The position numbers were made by a program, and so were the translations under genes. The notes beneath the pieces were generated by a model. That model ran no database searches. It saw only the letters and a list, made by a program, of their open reading frames with translations, and was not told where the DNA came from. A stretch of 64,000 bases of DNA from Amycolatopsis jiangsuensis (lineage in GTDB: Bacteria > Actinomycetota > Actinomycetes > Mycobacteriales > Pseudonocardiaceae), in the NCBI RefSeq assembly GCF_014204865.1, contig NZ_JACHMG010000001.1, forward strand, positions 1,178,001-1,242,000, in the 5' to 3' direction. This document shows positions 15,599 through 23,916 of the stretch, piece by piece (position 1 is the first letter of the stretch; each line of letters starts with the position of its first letter).

Positions 15599-17443
15599 GT
15601 GGACCCGACTTCACGACAGCGACGACAGCGCCGATCGAGGCGGCGAGGACCGATCGCCGGTGCGGTGCTGACCGCGTCGGCACTGCTGGCCGGTCTCGGC
15701 ATCGGCATTCCGGCCGCGCAGGCGTCCGGTGACGCACCGGCGTCCGGCGGCGCGCAGGCAGGCTGCGGACAGCCCGAGCAACCCGATTTCGGCCCGAACG
15801 TGCACATCTTCGATCCGGGCATGCCTGCCGACACCATCCAGGCGCAGCTCGACAAGGACTTCGAGGCGCAGAAGGACACGCAGAGCGCGCAGTTCTCCTC
15901 CGGGCGGGTCGCGCACCTGTTCAAACCGGGCAGCTACTCGGTGAGCGACAACGTCGGCTACTACACCTCCGTCGCCGGGCTGGGGCAGAACCCGGGTGAC
16001 GTGACGATCAACGGCGACGTCACGGTGGACGCCTTCAACGAGTCCGACGAGGGCTCGGCGCTGCAGAACTTCTGGCGTTCGGCCGAGAACCTGGCCGTGA
16101 AGCCCTCCAGCGGCACCGAACGCTGGGCCGTGTCCCAGGCCGCGCCGTTCCGCCGCATGGACGTCCAGGGCGACCTGGCGCTGTACCCGGCCAGCTACGG
16201 CTACGCCAGCGGCGGCTACCTCGCCGACACCAAGGTGTCGGGCAAGACCGCCTCGATCTCCCAGCAACAGTGGTACACCCGCGATTCGGCGCTGGGCAGC
16301 TGGGACGGCGGAGTGTGGAACATGGTGTTCTCCGGCACCAGCGGTGCGCCGGCCAGCACGTTCCCGGACCCGCCGGAGACCACGCTGGACACCACCCCGG
16401 TCTCGCGCGACGTGCCCTACCTCTACGTCGACGACAGCGGGAACTACCGGGTGTTCAAGCCCGCGCTGCGCACGGACGCCTCCGGGCCGAGCTGGGCGAA
16501 CGGCGCCACGCCCGGTGATTCCGAGCCGATCAGCCAGTACCGGGTGGTCAAGCCGGGCGACACCGCGGCCGACATCAACAGCTCGCTGGAGGCCGGCTGC
16601 AGCCTGTTCTTCACCCCGGGCATCTACCACCTGGACCAGACGCTCAACGTCACCAACCCGGACACCACCGTGCTCGGCGTCGGCTACCCGACGCTGATCC
16701 CGGACAACGGCGTGGACGCCATGCACGTCGCGGACGCCGACGGCGTGCGGGTGAAGGGCGTGCTCTTCGACGCGGGCACCTCGAACTCGAAGTCGTTGCT
16801 GACCGTCGGGGAGGAAGGCAAGCACACCGACCATTCGGCGAACCCGGTGTCGCTGCAGGACGTGTTCTTCCGCGTCGGCGGGGACGTGGCGGGCAAGGCC
16901 ACTAACAGCCTCGTGGTGAACAGCGACGACACCATCGTCGACCACGCCTGGGCGTGGCGGGCCGACCACGGCAAGGACGGCACTGTCGGGTGGACCACCA
17001 ACACCGCGGACACCGGTGTGGTGGTCAACGGCGACGACGTGACCGCGACCGGCCTGTTCGTCGAGCACTACCAGAAGTACCAGGTGATCTGGAACGGGCA
17101 GCGCGGGAGGACGATCTTCTTCCAGAACGAGATGCCCTACGACGTACCCGACCAGGGTTCGTGGAACTCGTCGCCGGACACCGCCGGATATGCCGCCTAC
17201 AAGGTCGGCGACGGCGTCACCTCGCACGAGGGCTGGGGGCTGGGCAGCTACTGCTTCTTCGACACCAACCCGGACGTCTCGAGCTACCACGCGTTCGAGG
17301 TGCCGCAGAACGACGGAGTGAAGCTGCACAGCCTGCTCACCGTCTCGCTGAACCACCGCGGGACGATCACCCACGTCGTGAACGACACCGGGGACGTCAC
17401 CCCGGACGGGACGACCCCGGTGAACGTGCCGAACTACCCGTGA
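15599..17443 (+). CDS. Secreted GH55-like exo-beta-1,3-glucanase
   Basis: A 614-residue secreted protein with a basic start and signal peptide (about residues 1-43, cut after AQA-S). The rest is rich in short repeating strands typical of paired right-handed beta-helices. Blocks such as 'FFTPGIYHLDQTLNVTNPDT' and 'VLGVGYPTLIPDNGVDAM' match the Streptomyces GH55 family that includes SacteLam55A, an exo-beta-1,3-glucanase. Such enzymes release glucose from laminarin or fungal glucan. The GTG start has GGAGG ten bases upstream. The gene is convergent with the GH16 gene, and the two would cooperate on beta-1,3-glucan. Confidence 0.78.
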   Translation: MDPTSRQRRQRRSRRRGPIAGAVLTASALLAGLGIGIPAAQASGDAPASGGAQAGCGQPEQPDFGPNVHIFDPGMPADTIQAQLDKDFEAQKDTQSAQFSSGRVAHLFKPGSYSVSDNVGYYTSVAGLGQNPGDVTINGDVTVDAFNESDEGSALQNFWRSAENLAVKPSSGTERWAVSQAAPFRRMDVQGDLALYPASYGYASGGYLADTKVSGKTASISQQQWYTRDSALGSWDGGVWNMVFSGTSGAPASTFPDPPETTLDTTPVSRDVPYLYVDDSGNYRVFKPALRTDASGPSWANGATPGDSEPISQYRVVKPGDTAADINSSLEAGCSLFFTPGIYHLDQTLNVTNPDTTVLGVGYPTLIPDNGVDAMHVADADGVRVKGVLFDAGTSNSKSLLTVGEEGKHTDHSANPVSLQDVFFRVGGDVAGKATNSLVVNSDDTIVDHAWAWRADHGKDGTVGWTTNTADTGVVVNGDDVTATGLFVEHYQKYQVIWNGQRGRTIFFQNEMPYDVPDQGSWNSSPDTAGYAAYKVGDGVTSHEGWGLGSYCFFDTNPDVSSYHAFEVPQNDGVKLHSLLTVSLNHRGTITHVVNDTGDVTPDGTTPVNVPNYP

Positions 17444-17458
17444 TCGACGCCTGACCTC

Positions 17459-17505
17459 GAAAAACGGGCCGCCTTCCCACGTGGGGAAGACGGCCCGTTT
17501 TTTCG
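17459..17505. terminator. Bidirectional Rho-independent terminator between GH55 and GH16 genes
   Basis: AAAAACGGGCCG at the left and CGGCCCGTTTTTT at the right form a stem with an additional inner CTTCCC/GGGGAAG pairing. A tract of T follows on each strand. It is a textbook bidirectional terminator between convergent genes. Confidence 0.9.
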
Positions 17506-17511
17506 CGTTGC

Positions 17512-18423
17512 TCAGCTGTTGCTGACCTTGACCGAGAACGAGTCGATGCTCATCCCGGCGCCCGAGGTGATGTTCGCGTCCGGCGAGGTGCAGCCGCACA
17601 CCTTGTTCGGGTAGGAGCCGCCGATCGCGACGTCGAAGATCGCGAAGAAACCGTGGTCCACCGCGGCCTTCCAGGTCTCGGCCGAAACCTCGTTCTGCTT
17701 GACCGCGAAGGTCTGGTTGCCGTCGAGGGAGAACCGCAGCTCCTCGGCCGCGGCGTCGCGGCGGTCGACCACCACCGAGTAGGTGTGGTAGCCGGTCTTG
17801 CAGTCCGCGCAGTCCTGCAGGTCACTGGTGATGCCGTCCGGGTCGTGGCACTCGCCCTGCCACTCACCGCAGTGGAACGTGCTGGAGTGCTTGTCGAGTG
17901 CGTTGACGTTCTCCATGATGTCCAGCTCACCGATGCTCGGCCAGTTCGTGGCCCCGACCGGGCGCGCGTCGGCACCCATCGCCCAGAACGCGGGCCAGTA
18001 GCCGAGACCGCTTTCGGGGTTCGGCTGCTGCAGGGTCGCGCTCATCTCCATCTGGCCGCCCTCGGGGGCGCCGAAGTCGGTGCGCTGGGTCTCGATCCGG
18101 CCCGAGGTCCACGCGCCACCGGCGTCCCGGATCGGCTTGATCACCAGGTGCCCGGAGCCGTCGTGGTAGACGTTCTCGGTGGAGTCGGTCGAGGTCTCGA
18201 TCTCCCCGGTACCCCAGTTGGCCGCACCCCCGGGATAGCCGGTTCCCGTGTCGTAGAGCCAGTTCTGGGTGTCCAGGCCGGTGCCCTCGGCACCGTCGAA
18301 CTCGTCGGAGAACACCGTGGTCCAGTCGTCGGCGGCCTGGGCGGGTGCCGCGGTGAGCGGCAGGGCCGCGGCCGCGGCCAGCGCCAGTGCCACCCGGCGC
18401 AACCGGGTTCGGGAACGTGCCAT
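17512..18423 (-). CDS. Secreted GH16 endo-beta-1,3-glucanase-like enzyme
   Basis: A 303-residue secreted glycoside hydrolase of family 16, retaining enzymes that cut beta-1,3- or mixed-linked glucans. Residues 1-30 are a signal peptide ending AQA-A. The catalytic motif is 'GELDIMENV' with nucleophile and acid/base Glu flanking Asp. 'WPAFWAMG' and 'HTYSVVVD' are family-typical. Paired Cys (HCGEW, GECHD, DCADC, VCGCT) suggest disulphides. No carbohydrate-binding module follows. The ATG at 18423 has GAAAGG upstream; the longer frame to 18657 lacks a signal peptide. A GGTTTAAACC palindrome 128 bp upstream is a possible operator. Confidence 0.9.
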   Translation of the reverse strand: MARSRTRLRRVALALAAAAALPLTAAPAQAADDWTTVFSDEFDGAEGTGLDTQNWLYDTGTGYPGGAANWGTGEIETSTDSTENVYHDGSGHLVIKPIRDAGGAWTSGRIETQRTDFGAPEGGQMEMSATLQQPNPESGLGYWPAFWAMGADARPVGATNWPSIGELDIMENVNALDKHSSTFHCGEWQGECHDPDGITSDLQDCADCKTGYHTYSVVVDRRDAAAEELRFSLDGNQTFAVKQNEVSAETWKAAVDHGFFAIFDVAIGGSYPNKVCGCTSPDANITSGAGMSIDSFSVKVSNS

Positions 18424-18739
18424 GATCAGCCTTTCGGTGGGAGGGACCGGAAACTCGCATCCCAGGCTCGAACATCGTGGTGAGCCGGTCAAAGCGCAGT
18501 GCCTCACCGCACCGGCCGGTGGGTGCGGGAGGGCAGAGCCAGACCGGAAAGGTTTAAACCATTGCCGATCGGGGTAGGGCGGCGACCGTGGGGGCGGTCC
18601 GCTCCCGGCGGGTTCGCACTGGTCGGCCGCCGTGCCCGCTCCCTCCACTGTGGACACTCGCGGGCCGGGTGGTGACGCGCGTCGCAGCGGCAGGTCAGGG
18701 GCTCCGGAACGGGCGCGGGCTGACTAGACTGCGGTGGCG
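18424..18739. other. Intergenic region between the divergent GH16 and SGNH genes
   Basis: This 316-bp stretch holds the GH16 promoter region with a palindrome at 18551-18560. At its right end is the -10 element TAGACT (18725-18730) of the SGNH gene. I see no credible gene in it. Confidence 0.5.
18551..18560. promoter_or_regulatory. GGTTTAAACC palindrome, possible GH16 operator
   Basis: A perfect 10-bp palindrome in an otherwise very GC-rich region, 128 bp upstream of the GH16 start. Palindromes of this kind are typical for LacI-family regulators of secreted glycosidases. The assignment is inference. Confidence 0.45.
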
Positions 18740-19810
18740 ATGCGAAGATTCCGGTGGTGGCAGGGGGCGCTGGTCCTCGCCTGTGTGGTGCTGCTCGTGG
18801 GGTTTTTCGCGTTCTTCGGTTCGGAGAGCATGCCCGGGCGTCCGCATCCCCGGCAGGGGCCGCCCGGGACCGGGCCGCTCACCGTGGTCGCGATCGGCGA
18901 CAGCACGGTGTCCGGCGAGGGCGCCGGCGCCTACACCCCGGACACCGACGGCCGGGGCGGCGACTGGTGCCACCGATCGGCCAACGCGTTCGTGCAGAAG
19001 GTCCGCGTCCCCGGGGTCACCGCCCGGGTCAACCTCGCCTGCTCCGGCGCACCGTCCGCGCAGGTCGCGCTCGGTGACGGCAAGCAGTGGGGGGAGCGTT
19101 CGCAGGCCGCGCAGCTGGCGGAGGTGGTCAAGGACCACCGCGTGAGCACCGTGGTGATCGCGGTCGGCGCGAACGACGATCCGCAGTTCTCCGCGCAGGT
19201 CACCGCCTGTTTCCGGGCCTGGTTCGATGCCGGCGCGACCGGCTGCAACGTGACCCTCCGCGACACCTGGAAGTCCAAGGTGGATGCCATGGTGCCGAAG
19301 GTGGTCAACGCCGTCGGCGATGTGAAGAAGGTGCTCGCGCAGGCCGGCTACGTGCCGGCGGACTACCAGCTGGTCCTGCAGTCCTACGCCACTCCGGTCG
19401 GTCCCGGCATCCCGGCGGACCTGCAGAGCCTCAACGGCTGCCCGTTCCGCACCGACGACCTCGACTGGATCGCCACGACCGGGATCAGCACGCTCTCGGC
19501 CGGGCTGCGGCAGGCGGCGACCCAGTCCGGCGCGCGGTTCCTGGACCTGGCTCGGGCCGGCGCCCGGCACGAGGCGTGCAGTGGCGGCGCCGATCAGTCC
19601 TCGGAGTGGTTCACCCGGCTCACCCTGCACCTCGACGACCTGACCCATCTCGACCGGGCCACGCACGCCCTGCAGGAATCCTTCCACCCGAACGCCGCCG
19701 GGCACGCCGCGATCGCCGGCTGCCTCTCGGACTTCCTCGCCACCCGCGACGGCAGCGCGTCCTGCGTCGGCGGCCCGGACGGCACCCTGCACCCGGTCCC
19801 GGGCGGCTGA
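18740..19810 (+). CDS. Membrane-anchored SGNH/GDSL hydrolase
   Basis: A 356-residue protein with one N-terminal membrane helix (about residues 8-28) and an exported SGNH hydrolase domain. Block I is 'VVAIGDSTVSGEGAG' with the nucleophile Ser in GDST. The Asn block is 'VIAVGANDDPQF', and the catalytic His lies in 'SFHPNAAGHAAIAGCL'. Six or more Cys suggest disulphides, as in actinobacterial secreted lipases. It probably acts as an esterase or lipase on lipids or acetylated sugars. A -10 element TAGACT ends nine bases before the ATG and no ribosome site is seen, which suggests a leaderless or very short-leader transcript. Confidence 0.8.
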   Translation: MRRFRWWQGALVLACVVLLVGFFAFFGSESMPGRPHPRQGPPGTGPLTVVAIGDSTVSGEGAGAYTPDTDGRGGDWCHRSANAFVQKVRVPGVTARVNLACSGAPSAQVALGDGKQWGERSQAAQLAEVVKDHRVSTVVIAVGANDDPQFSAQVTACFRAWFDAGATGCNVTLRDTWKSKVDAMVPKVVNAVGDVKKVLAQAGYVPADYQLVLQSYATPVGPGIPADLQSLNGCPFRTDDLDWIATTGISTLSAGLRQAATQSGARFLDLARAGARHEACSGGADQSSEWFTRLTLHLDDLTHLDRATHALQESFHPNAAGHAAIAGCLSDFLATRDGSASCVGGPDGTLHPVPGG

Positions 19811-19902
19811 TCCCGCCGCCCGACCCGGTCACCGAGGGTTTCAGCGGGATTTCATCGGGTCGCCGCATACTTCTCCGGCTGGATCGGACGGGATGTGAAG
19901 GG

Positions 19903-20490
19903 ATGGCTGTGGGGGTATACAGCGTGGCTCCGCGGACCGCGAAACTGCTGAAGAGCCGAAACCTCGTGCTACGGCCTCAGAGCCGTACGCTCGCGATGAT
20001 CTGCGTTTCAGACGACGGGACCAACGTCGGCGGGGTGGAGAAGTCGCCACTGTCGAAAGCCGCCTGGGACCGGCGCACGCCCTGGCAAAGCTACTACCGC
20101 CGCGTCGGCCACACCGACATCGACTACTGGCGCGGCGGCGCGCGAAACGTCACCTACCAGCGGCTCGAGGTGGGCAGCGAAAGCATCGATGACGCCATCG
20201 ACGCCATCTTCTCGCTGTTCCACTTCGGCGACGTCCTCGCCGCCCGGGAAAGGGAATCCGGCCGGTCCGGGAGCTACCTCGCCACGATGGACCCCGGCTA
20301 CGCCGTCCAGTTCGCCGATCTCGAACTCCCGGCAGGGATCACCCGCGCCGGCGAGAACCGGGTCCGGTTCACCAACGTCGCAGTCGCCTACTTCCGTGGT
20401 GAACCCGTGACCGAGACCTTCGTGGACGCGGACGACCGGTTGTACCTCCCCGGCGGAGAGGAGCCCTGTCAGCTGGTTCGCGAGCGGTGA
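19903..20490 (+). CDS. Hypothetical protein, unknown family
   Basis: An open frame of about 195 codons with GC-rich third positions typical of a real gene. The protein is soluble, with a basic N terminus ('RTAKLLKSRNLVLRPQSRTL'), an aromatic middle section ('TPWQSYYRRVGHTDIDYWR') and a region of beta-strand character to the end ('VRFTNVAVAYFRGEPVTET'). No motif I recognise. The start is uncertain: ATG at 19903 has GAAGG immediately before it, and a GTG at 19924 has GGGGG upstream. It follows the SGNH gene in the same direction after 92 bp and is convergent with the toxin gene. Confidence 0.55.
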   Translation: MAVGVYSVAPRTAKLLKSRNLVLRPQSRTLAMICVSDDGTNVGGVEKSPLSKAAWDRRTPWQSYYRRVGHTDIDYWRGGARNVTYQRLEVGSESIDDAIDAIFSLFHFGDVLAARERESGRSGSYLATMDPGYAVQFADLELPAGITRAGENRVRFTNVAVAYFRGEPVTETFVDADDRLYLPGGEEPCQLVRER

Positions 20491-20524
20491 ACCCGGTCAG
20501 CCGCCGTCCGGCTCCCGTGCCGGT

Positions 20525-20824
20525 TCAGAGGTCGAGTGCGGCACGCAGGGCGATGTCGATCTGCTCCTGCACGTCCTGGTCGATCTCGGCGATGCGCTCG
20601 GCGAACCAGGGCCGGTAGAGCCGGGTGAGGTTGAGCGTGGACACCCAGTACCGGGCGTCGATGGCGACCCCGAGAATGTCCTGCGGATCGCGGTCGAGCA
20701 GTTCGGTGCCGAGCAGCCAGGGGCGCTCGGACTCGTTCACGCCGTCCGAGGACAGCAGCACCACGGTGCGCTGCCGGGCCGCCTCCGTCGGCGGGTGGTA
20801 CGCCCAGACCTCACCCCTGCGCAC
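20525..20824 (-). CDS. MazF/PemK-like toxin of a type II toxin-antitoxin pair
   Basis: A 99-residue protein beginning 'MRRGEVWAYHPP', the usual opening of MazF/PemK endoribonucleases, followed by the strand 'RTVVLLSSDGVN'. The end is helical. It is a little shorter than classical MazF (about 110). MazF-type toxins cleave mRNA at short motifs. Its start overlaps the end of the antitoxin gene by 14 bp, the usual toxin-antitoxin arrangement. The C-terminal half lacks an obvious second MazF motif, so a related PemK-like nuclease is also possible. Confidence 0.65.
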   Translation of the reverse strand: MRRGEVWAYHPPTEAARQRTVVLLSSDGVNESERPWLLGTELLDRDPQDILGVAIDARYWVSTLNLTRLYRPWFAERIAEIDQDVQEQIDIALRAALDL

Positions 20825-21038
20825 GCAGGTCCTTTTCCGCCGCCGTGCGTTCGGTTTCGTCCGCTTCGGCCGCCGGCGCGGCCAGTGCCTGCTGCGGGGT
20901 GTATCCGGTGCGGACCGCCTCGCGCCGCGCTGCCTTGGACAGCCAGGACGAGACCGAAATGCCGTGCGCCTTGGCGGCCCGCTCGGCGAACTCGAGCGCC
21001 CCGCTGTCCAGCGAAAGGGTCACTTTGCGTGTTGCCAT
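20811..21038 (-). CDS. Antitoxin of the MazF-like pair (ribbon-helix-helix type)
   Basis: A 75-residue protein. The N-terminal strand 'KVTLSLDSGALEFAERAAK' and helix 'GISVSSWLSKAARRE' have ribbon-helix-helix character. The acidic C-terminal tail (AEADETERTAAEKD) would wrap the toxin. It precedes and overlaps the toxin gene. Upstream of the ATG, the coding strand carries repeated GGTA half sites (GGTACGGTAAAAGGTATGG), a plausible autoregulatory site. Confidence 0.7.
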   Translation of the reverse strand: MATRKVTLSLDSGALEFAERAAKAHGISVSSWLSKAARREAVRTGYTPQQALAAPAAEADETERTAAEKDLRAQG

Positions 21039-21084
21039 ACCTTTTACCGTACCAGTGACCGCACCACCTGGCGGCGATACGAGG

Positions 21085-21537
21085 TCACAGCGTGGGTGAA
21101 CGGCCCTCGAACGGGGTGGACAGCACCACCGTGGTGCGGGTGGACACCTTCGCCGCCTCCCGGATCCGGCGCAGGAGATCCTCCAGGCCCAGCGGAGAGG
21201 CCACGCGCACCAGCAGGATGTAGGACTCGTCGCCGGCGACCGAGTAGCAGGACTCGATCTCGGTGATGTGCTGGATCCGCTGCGGGTAGTCGTCCGGGGC
21301 GGCCGGGTCGTTCGGCGTCAGCGAGATCAGCGCGGTGAGCGGCAGGCCGATCTGCTCGCCGTCCAGCCGCGCGGTGTAGCCGAGGATGACGCCGCGCTGC
21401 TCGAGCCGCCGCACCCGCTGGTGCACCGCCGACACCGAAAGCCCCACCCGTTCGGCCAGATCGGTGAAGCTGCGGCGCCCGTCCGCCGCGAGCTCCTGCA
21501 CGATCGACTGGTCAAGGGGCTCCAGCGGGCCGCTCAT
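21085..21537 (-). CDS. Lrp/AsnC-family transcriptional regulator
   Basis: A 150-residue feast/famine regulator. It has an N-terminal helix-turn-helix ('RSFTDLAERVGLSVSAVHQR', about residues 22-41) and a C-terminal RAM ligand-binding domain with the pattern 'IESCYSVAGDESYILLVRV'. Lrp proteins sense amino acids and form octamers. Its ATG overlaps the stop of the M24 peptidase gene (ATGA), so the two are translationally coupled. It may control peptidase expression in response to amino acids. Confidence 0.9.
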   Translation of the reverse strand: MSGPLEPLDQSIVQELAADGRRSFTDLAERVGLSVSAVHQRVRRLEQRGVILGYTARLDGEQIGLPLTALISLTPNDPAAPDDYPQRIQHITEIESCYSVAGDESYILLVRVASPLGLEDLLRRIREAAKVSTRTTVVLSTPFEGRSPTL

Positions 21538-22676
21538 GAGTCCAGCACGACAAGCTCGTGCGGCCGCGTGTTCACCGCCTCCACCCCGGACTCGGTGACG
21601 ACCACGATGTCCTCGATGCGGGCGCCCCAGCGGCCCGGCTGGTAGATGCCCGGCTCGATGCTGAAGGCCATGCCCGGCTCCAGCGGCAGCCCGTTGCCCG
21701 CGACGATGTAGGGCTCCTCGTGCACGTCCAGGCCGATGCCGTGGCCGGTGCGGTGGATGAAGTACTCGCCGAACCCGGCGTCCTCGATCACCTCGCGGGC
21801 GGCGGCGTCGATCGACTCGGCCGGGACGCCGGGGCGGACCGCGTCGACCGCGGCCTGCTGCGCGCGCTGCAGCACCCCGTAGGTTCCGGCGACGTCGGCG
21901 TCACGGGGCTCGCCGACGGCGTAGGTGCGGGTGGAGTCGGAGTTGTAGCCCTCGGCCACCGGACCGCCGATGTCGATCACCACGACGTCTCCCCGCTCGA
22001 TCACGCGCTCGGACACGTCGTGGTGCGGGCTCGCGCCGTTCGGGCCGGAGCCGACGATCACGAAGTCCGCGTGCGTGTGCCCCTCCGCCACGATCGCCGC
22101 GGTGATGTCGGCCCCCACCTGCGCCTCGGTGCGGCCGGCCCGCAGCCACTCCCCCATCCGCGCGTGCACGCGGTCGATCGCCGCGCCGGCCGCGCGCAGG
22201 GCGTCGACCTCCGCCGCGTCCTTGCGCATCCGCAGCTCACGCACGACCGGGCCGGCCAGCGTCAGTTCGGCGTCGCCGAGCACCGCGCGCAGGGCGAAGG
22301 CGTGCAGCGCCGGGGTGAAGTCACTGACCGCGACCCGGCCGGGCTTGCCGAGCCGGTCGGCGACCAGCCGGTACGGGTCGACGCCGTCGACCCAGGTGAG
22401 TACCTCGACGCCGAGCTCGGCGGTGGGCACGTCGGCGTAGCCGGGTGCCTCCAGTTTCGGCACCACGAGCGCGGGCGTGCCGTCCGCGGGCACCACGAGC
22501 GTCGTCAGCCGCTCGAACGATCCCCCGGCCTGGCCGAGCAGGTACCGCAGGTCGGAACCGGGCGCGACGAGCAGGGCGTCGGTGTCCGCGGCGGCGGCGG
22601 CCTTCGCGGCACGGTCCAGCCGCGCACGGAGGGCGGCGGCGTCGGGGGCAGGGGTGTGGAGGGATCGGCGCGACAT
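21534..22676 (-). CDS. M24 Xaa-Pro aminopeptidase/dipeptidase family protein
   Basis: A 380-residue pita-bread metallopeptidase. A creatinase-like N-terminal domain (to about residue 145) precedes the M24 catalytic domain. Metal ligands are visible: Asp in 'VVVIDIGGPVAEGYNSDSTR' (two Asp), His in 'IHRTGHGIGLDVHEEP', Glu in 'FSIEPGIY' and Glu in 'ARIEDIVVV'. The enzyme removes N-terminal residues before proline or splits Xaa-Pro dipeptides. It is the first gene of a two-gene unit with the Lrp regulator. Confidence 0.9.
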   Translation of the reverse strand: MSRRSLHTPAPDAAALRARLDRAAKAAAAADTDALLVAPGSDLRYLLGQAGGSFERLTTLVVPADGTPALVVPKLEAPGYADVPTAELGVEVLTWVDGVDPYRLVADRLGKPGRVAVSDFTPALHAFALRAVLGDAELTLAGPVVRELRMRKDAAEVDALRAAGAAIDRVHARMGEWLRAGRTEAQVGADITAAIVAEGHTHADFVIVGSGPNGASPHHDVSERVIERGDVVVIDIGGPVAEGYNSDSTRTYAVGEPRDADVAGTYGVLQRAQQAAVDAVRPGVPAESIDAAAREVIEDAGFGEYFIHRTGHGIGLDVHEEPYIVAGNGLPLEPGMAFSIEPGIYQPGRWGARIEDIVVVTESGVEAVNTRPHELVVLDS

Positions 22677-22892
22677 GCCCGGAAGCCTAGCCGGAGGCCT
22701 CCGGACCGGGACACTCGCCGCGCGGCGAGCCGGCTTGTCCGGACCCCGTCCGTGGCACCTGCCGCGCTGCCCGTCCTGGAGGCGTTCTGCGGCTTGGGCC
22801 GCGCACGTCGGGCGAGCGAGCGGGCTCGGCAGGCCCCTCGCGCTCGGACGCGTGCTCCGACGGCGAGCCCGTCTCCGCCGCGGCGATCCGGC

Positions 22893-22936
22893 GCACCTCG
22901 TCCGGCGCCGGCGGTCCGGCGCGTCGGACGAGGTGC
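22893..22936. other. Strong hairpin upstream of the 5'-3' exonuclease gene
   Basis: GCACCTCGTCCG (22893-22904) pairs perfectly with 22925-22936, and flanking CCGGC/GCCGG extends the stem. It ends 26 bp before the GTG start, on top of the likely promoter (-10 CAGGCT at 22951-22956). It may be a terminator for transcription entering from the left or a repeat element. The other 240 bases between the divergent genes show nothing recognisable. Confidence 0.55.
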
Positions 22937-22962
22937 CGGAGCGGGCATGGCAGGCTGGGCGG

Positions 22963-23916
22963 GTGACCGGACCACTCGCCCTGCTCGACTCCGCGAGCCT
23001 GTACTTCCGTTCGTTCTACGCGTTGCCGGATTCGATGACCGCGCCCGACGGGACGCCGGTCAACGCGGTGCGCGGGTTCACCGACACGCTGGCGCGGATC
23101 CTCACCGACCGCCGGCCGTCGCGGCTGGTGGCCTGCCTGGACGCGGACTGGCGGCCGAAGTTCCGCACCGATCTGCTGCCCAGCTACAAGGCCCATCGGG
23201 TCGCGGTGGCGGAGCACGGCGGGTCCGGGGCGGCCGACGTGGAGGAGGTGCCCGACACCCTCACCCCGCAGGTCCCGATCATCCTGGACGTGCTGGCGGC
23301 GTTCGGGTTCGCGACCGCGGAGGCGGCAGGCTACGAGGCGGACGACGTGATCGGCGCGCTGGCCACGCGCGAGCGCACGGACGGGGTCGAGGTGATCACC
23401 GGCGACCGGGACCTGTTCCAGCTGGTGCGGACCGAGCCGACGCCGGCGGCGGTGGTGTATGTCGGCCGGGGCTGGGCGAAGGCTGAGGTGCTCGGCCCGG
23501 CGGGGATCGCCGAACGCTACGGCGTGCCGGTCGAGCACGCCGGGCCCGCGTACGCGGACATGTCGGCGTTGCGCGGGGATCCCTCCGACGGGCTGCCCGG
23601 GGTGGCCGGGATCGGCGAGAAGACGGCGGCGAAGCTGATCACGCAGTTCGGTTCGCTGGACGAGCTGGTGGCCGCGGCGTCGGCCGGCGATCCCCGGGTG
23701 CCGTTGAAGACGCGGCTGCGCCTCACCGAGGCCGCGGACTACCTCGCGGTGGCGCCGACGGTGGTGCGGGTCGCGGTGGACGCGCCGGTCGAGCAGTCCG
23801 GCCCGGACGCGGTGCCCTCGGCGCCCGCCGATCCGGACCGGGTCGCGGAGCTGGCCGAGCGCTGGAATCTCGGCCGGTCCGTCGAGCGGCTGCTGGCGGC
23901 GCTGCCGGGGGCGTGA
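22963..23916 (+). CDS. 5'-3' exonuclease (PolA N-terminal domain homologue)
   Basis: A 317-residue stand-alone nuclease of the FEN/PolA 5'-exonuclease family, which trims flaps and RNA primers. The N-terminal 'LLDSASLYFRSFYALPDSM', the acidic metal-binding clusters in 'AAGYEADDVIGALA' and 'VEVITGDRDLFQL', and the helix-three-turn DNA-binding region 'GLPGVAGIGEKTAAKLI' are all present. GTG start with CAGGCT six bases upstream and no ribosome site: probably leaderless. Its last 194 bp are overlapped on the other strand by the run-on end of the Eis-like gene. Confidence 0.9.
   Translation: MTGPLALLDSASLYFRSFYALPDSMTAPDGTPVNAVRGFTDTLARILTDRRPSRLVACLDADWRPKFRTDLLPSYKAHRVAVAEHGGSGAADVEEVPDTLTPQVPIILDVLAAFGFATAEAAGYEADDVIGALATRERTDGVEVITGDRDLFQLVRTEPTPAAVVYVGRGWAKAEVLGPAGIAERYGVPVEHAGPAYADMSALRGDPSDGLPGVAGIGEKTAAKLITQFGSLDELVAAASAGDPRVPLKTRLRLTEAADYLAVAPTVVRVAVDAPVEQSGPDAVPSAPADPDRVAELAERWNLGRSVERLLAALPGA

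Noticed and set aside
19087..20490. Single 467-codon plus-strand frame spanning the SGNH gene end and the hypothetical gene
   Set aside because: Its first 270 codons are an out-of-frame shadow of the SGNH gene with Arg/Pro/Gly-rich nonsense sequence. Only the part from about 19903 looks like protein.
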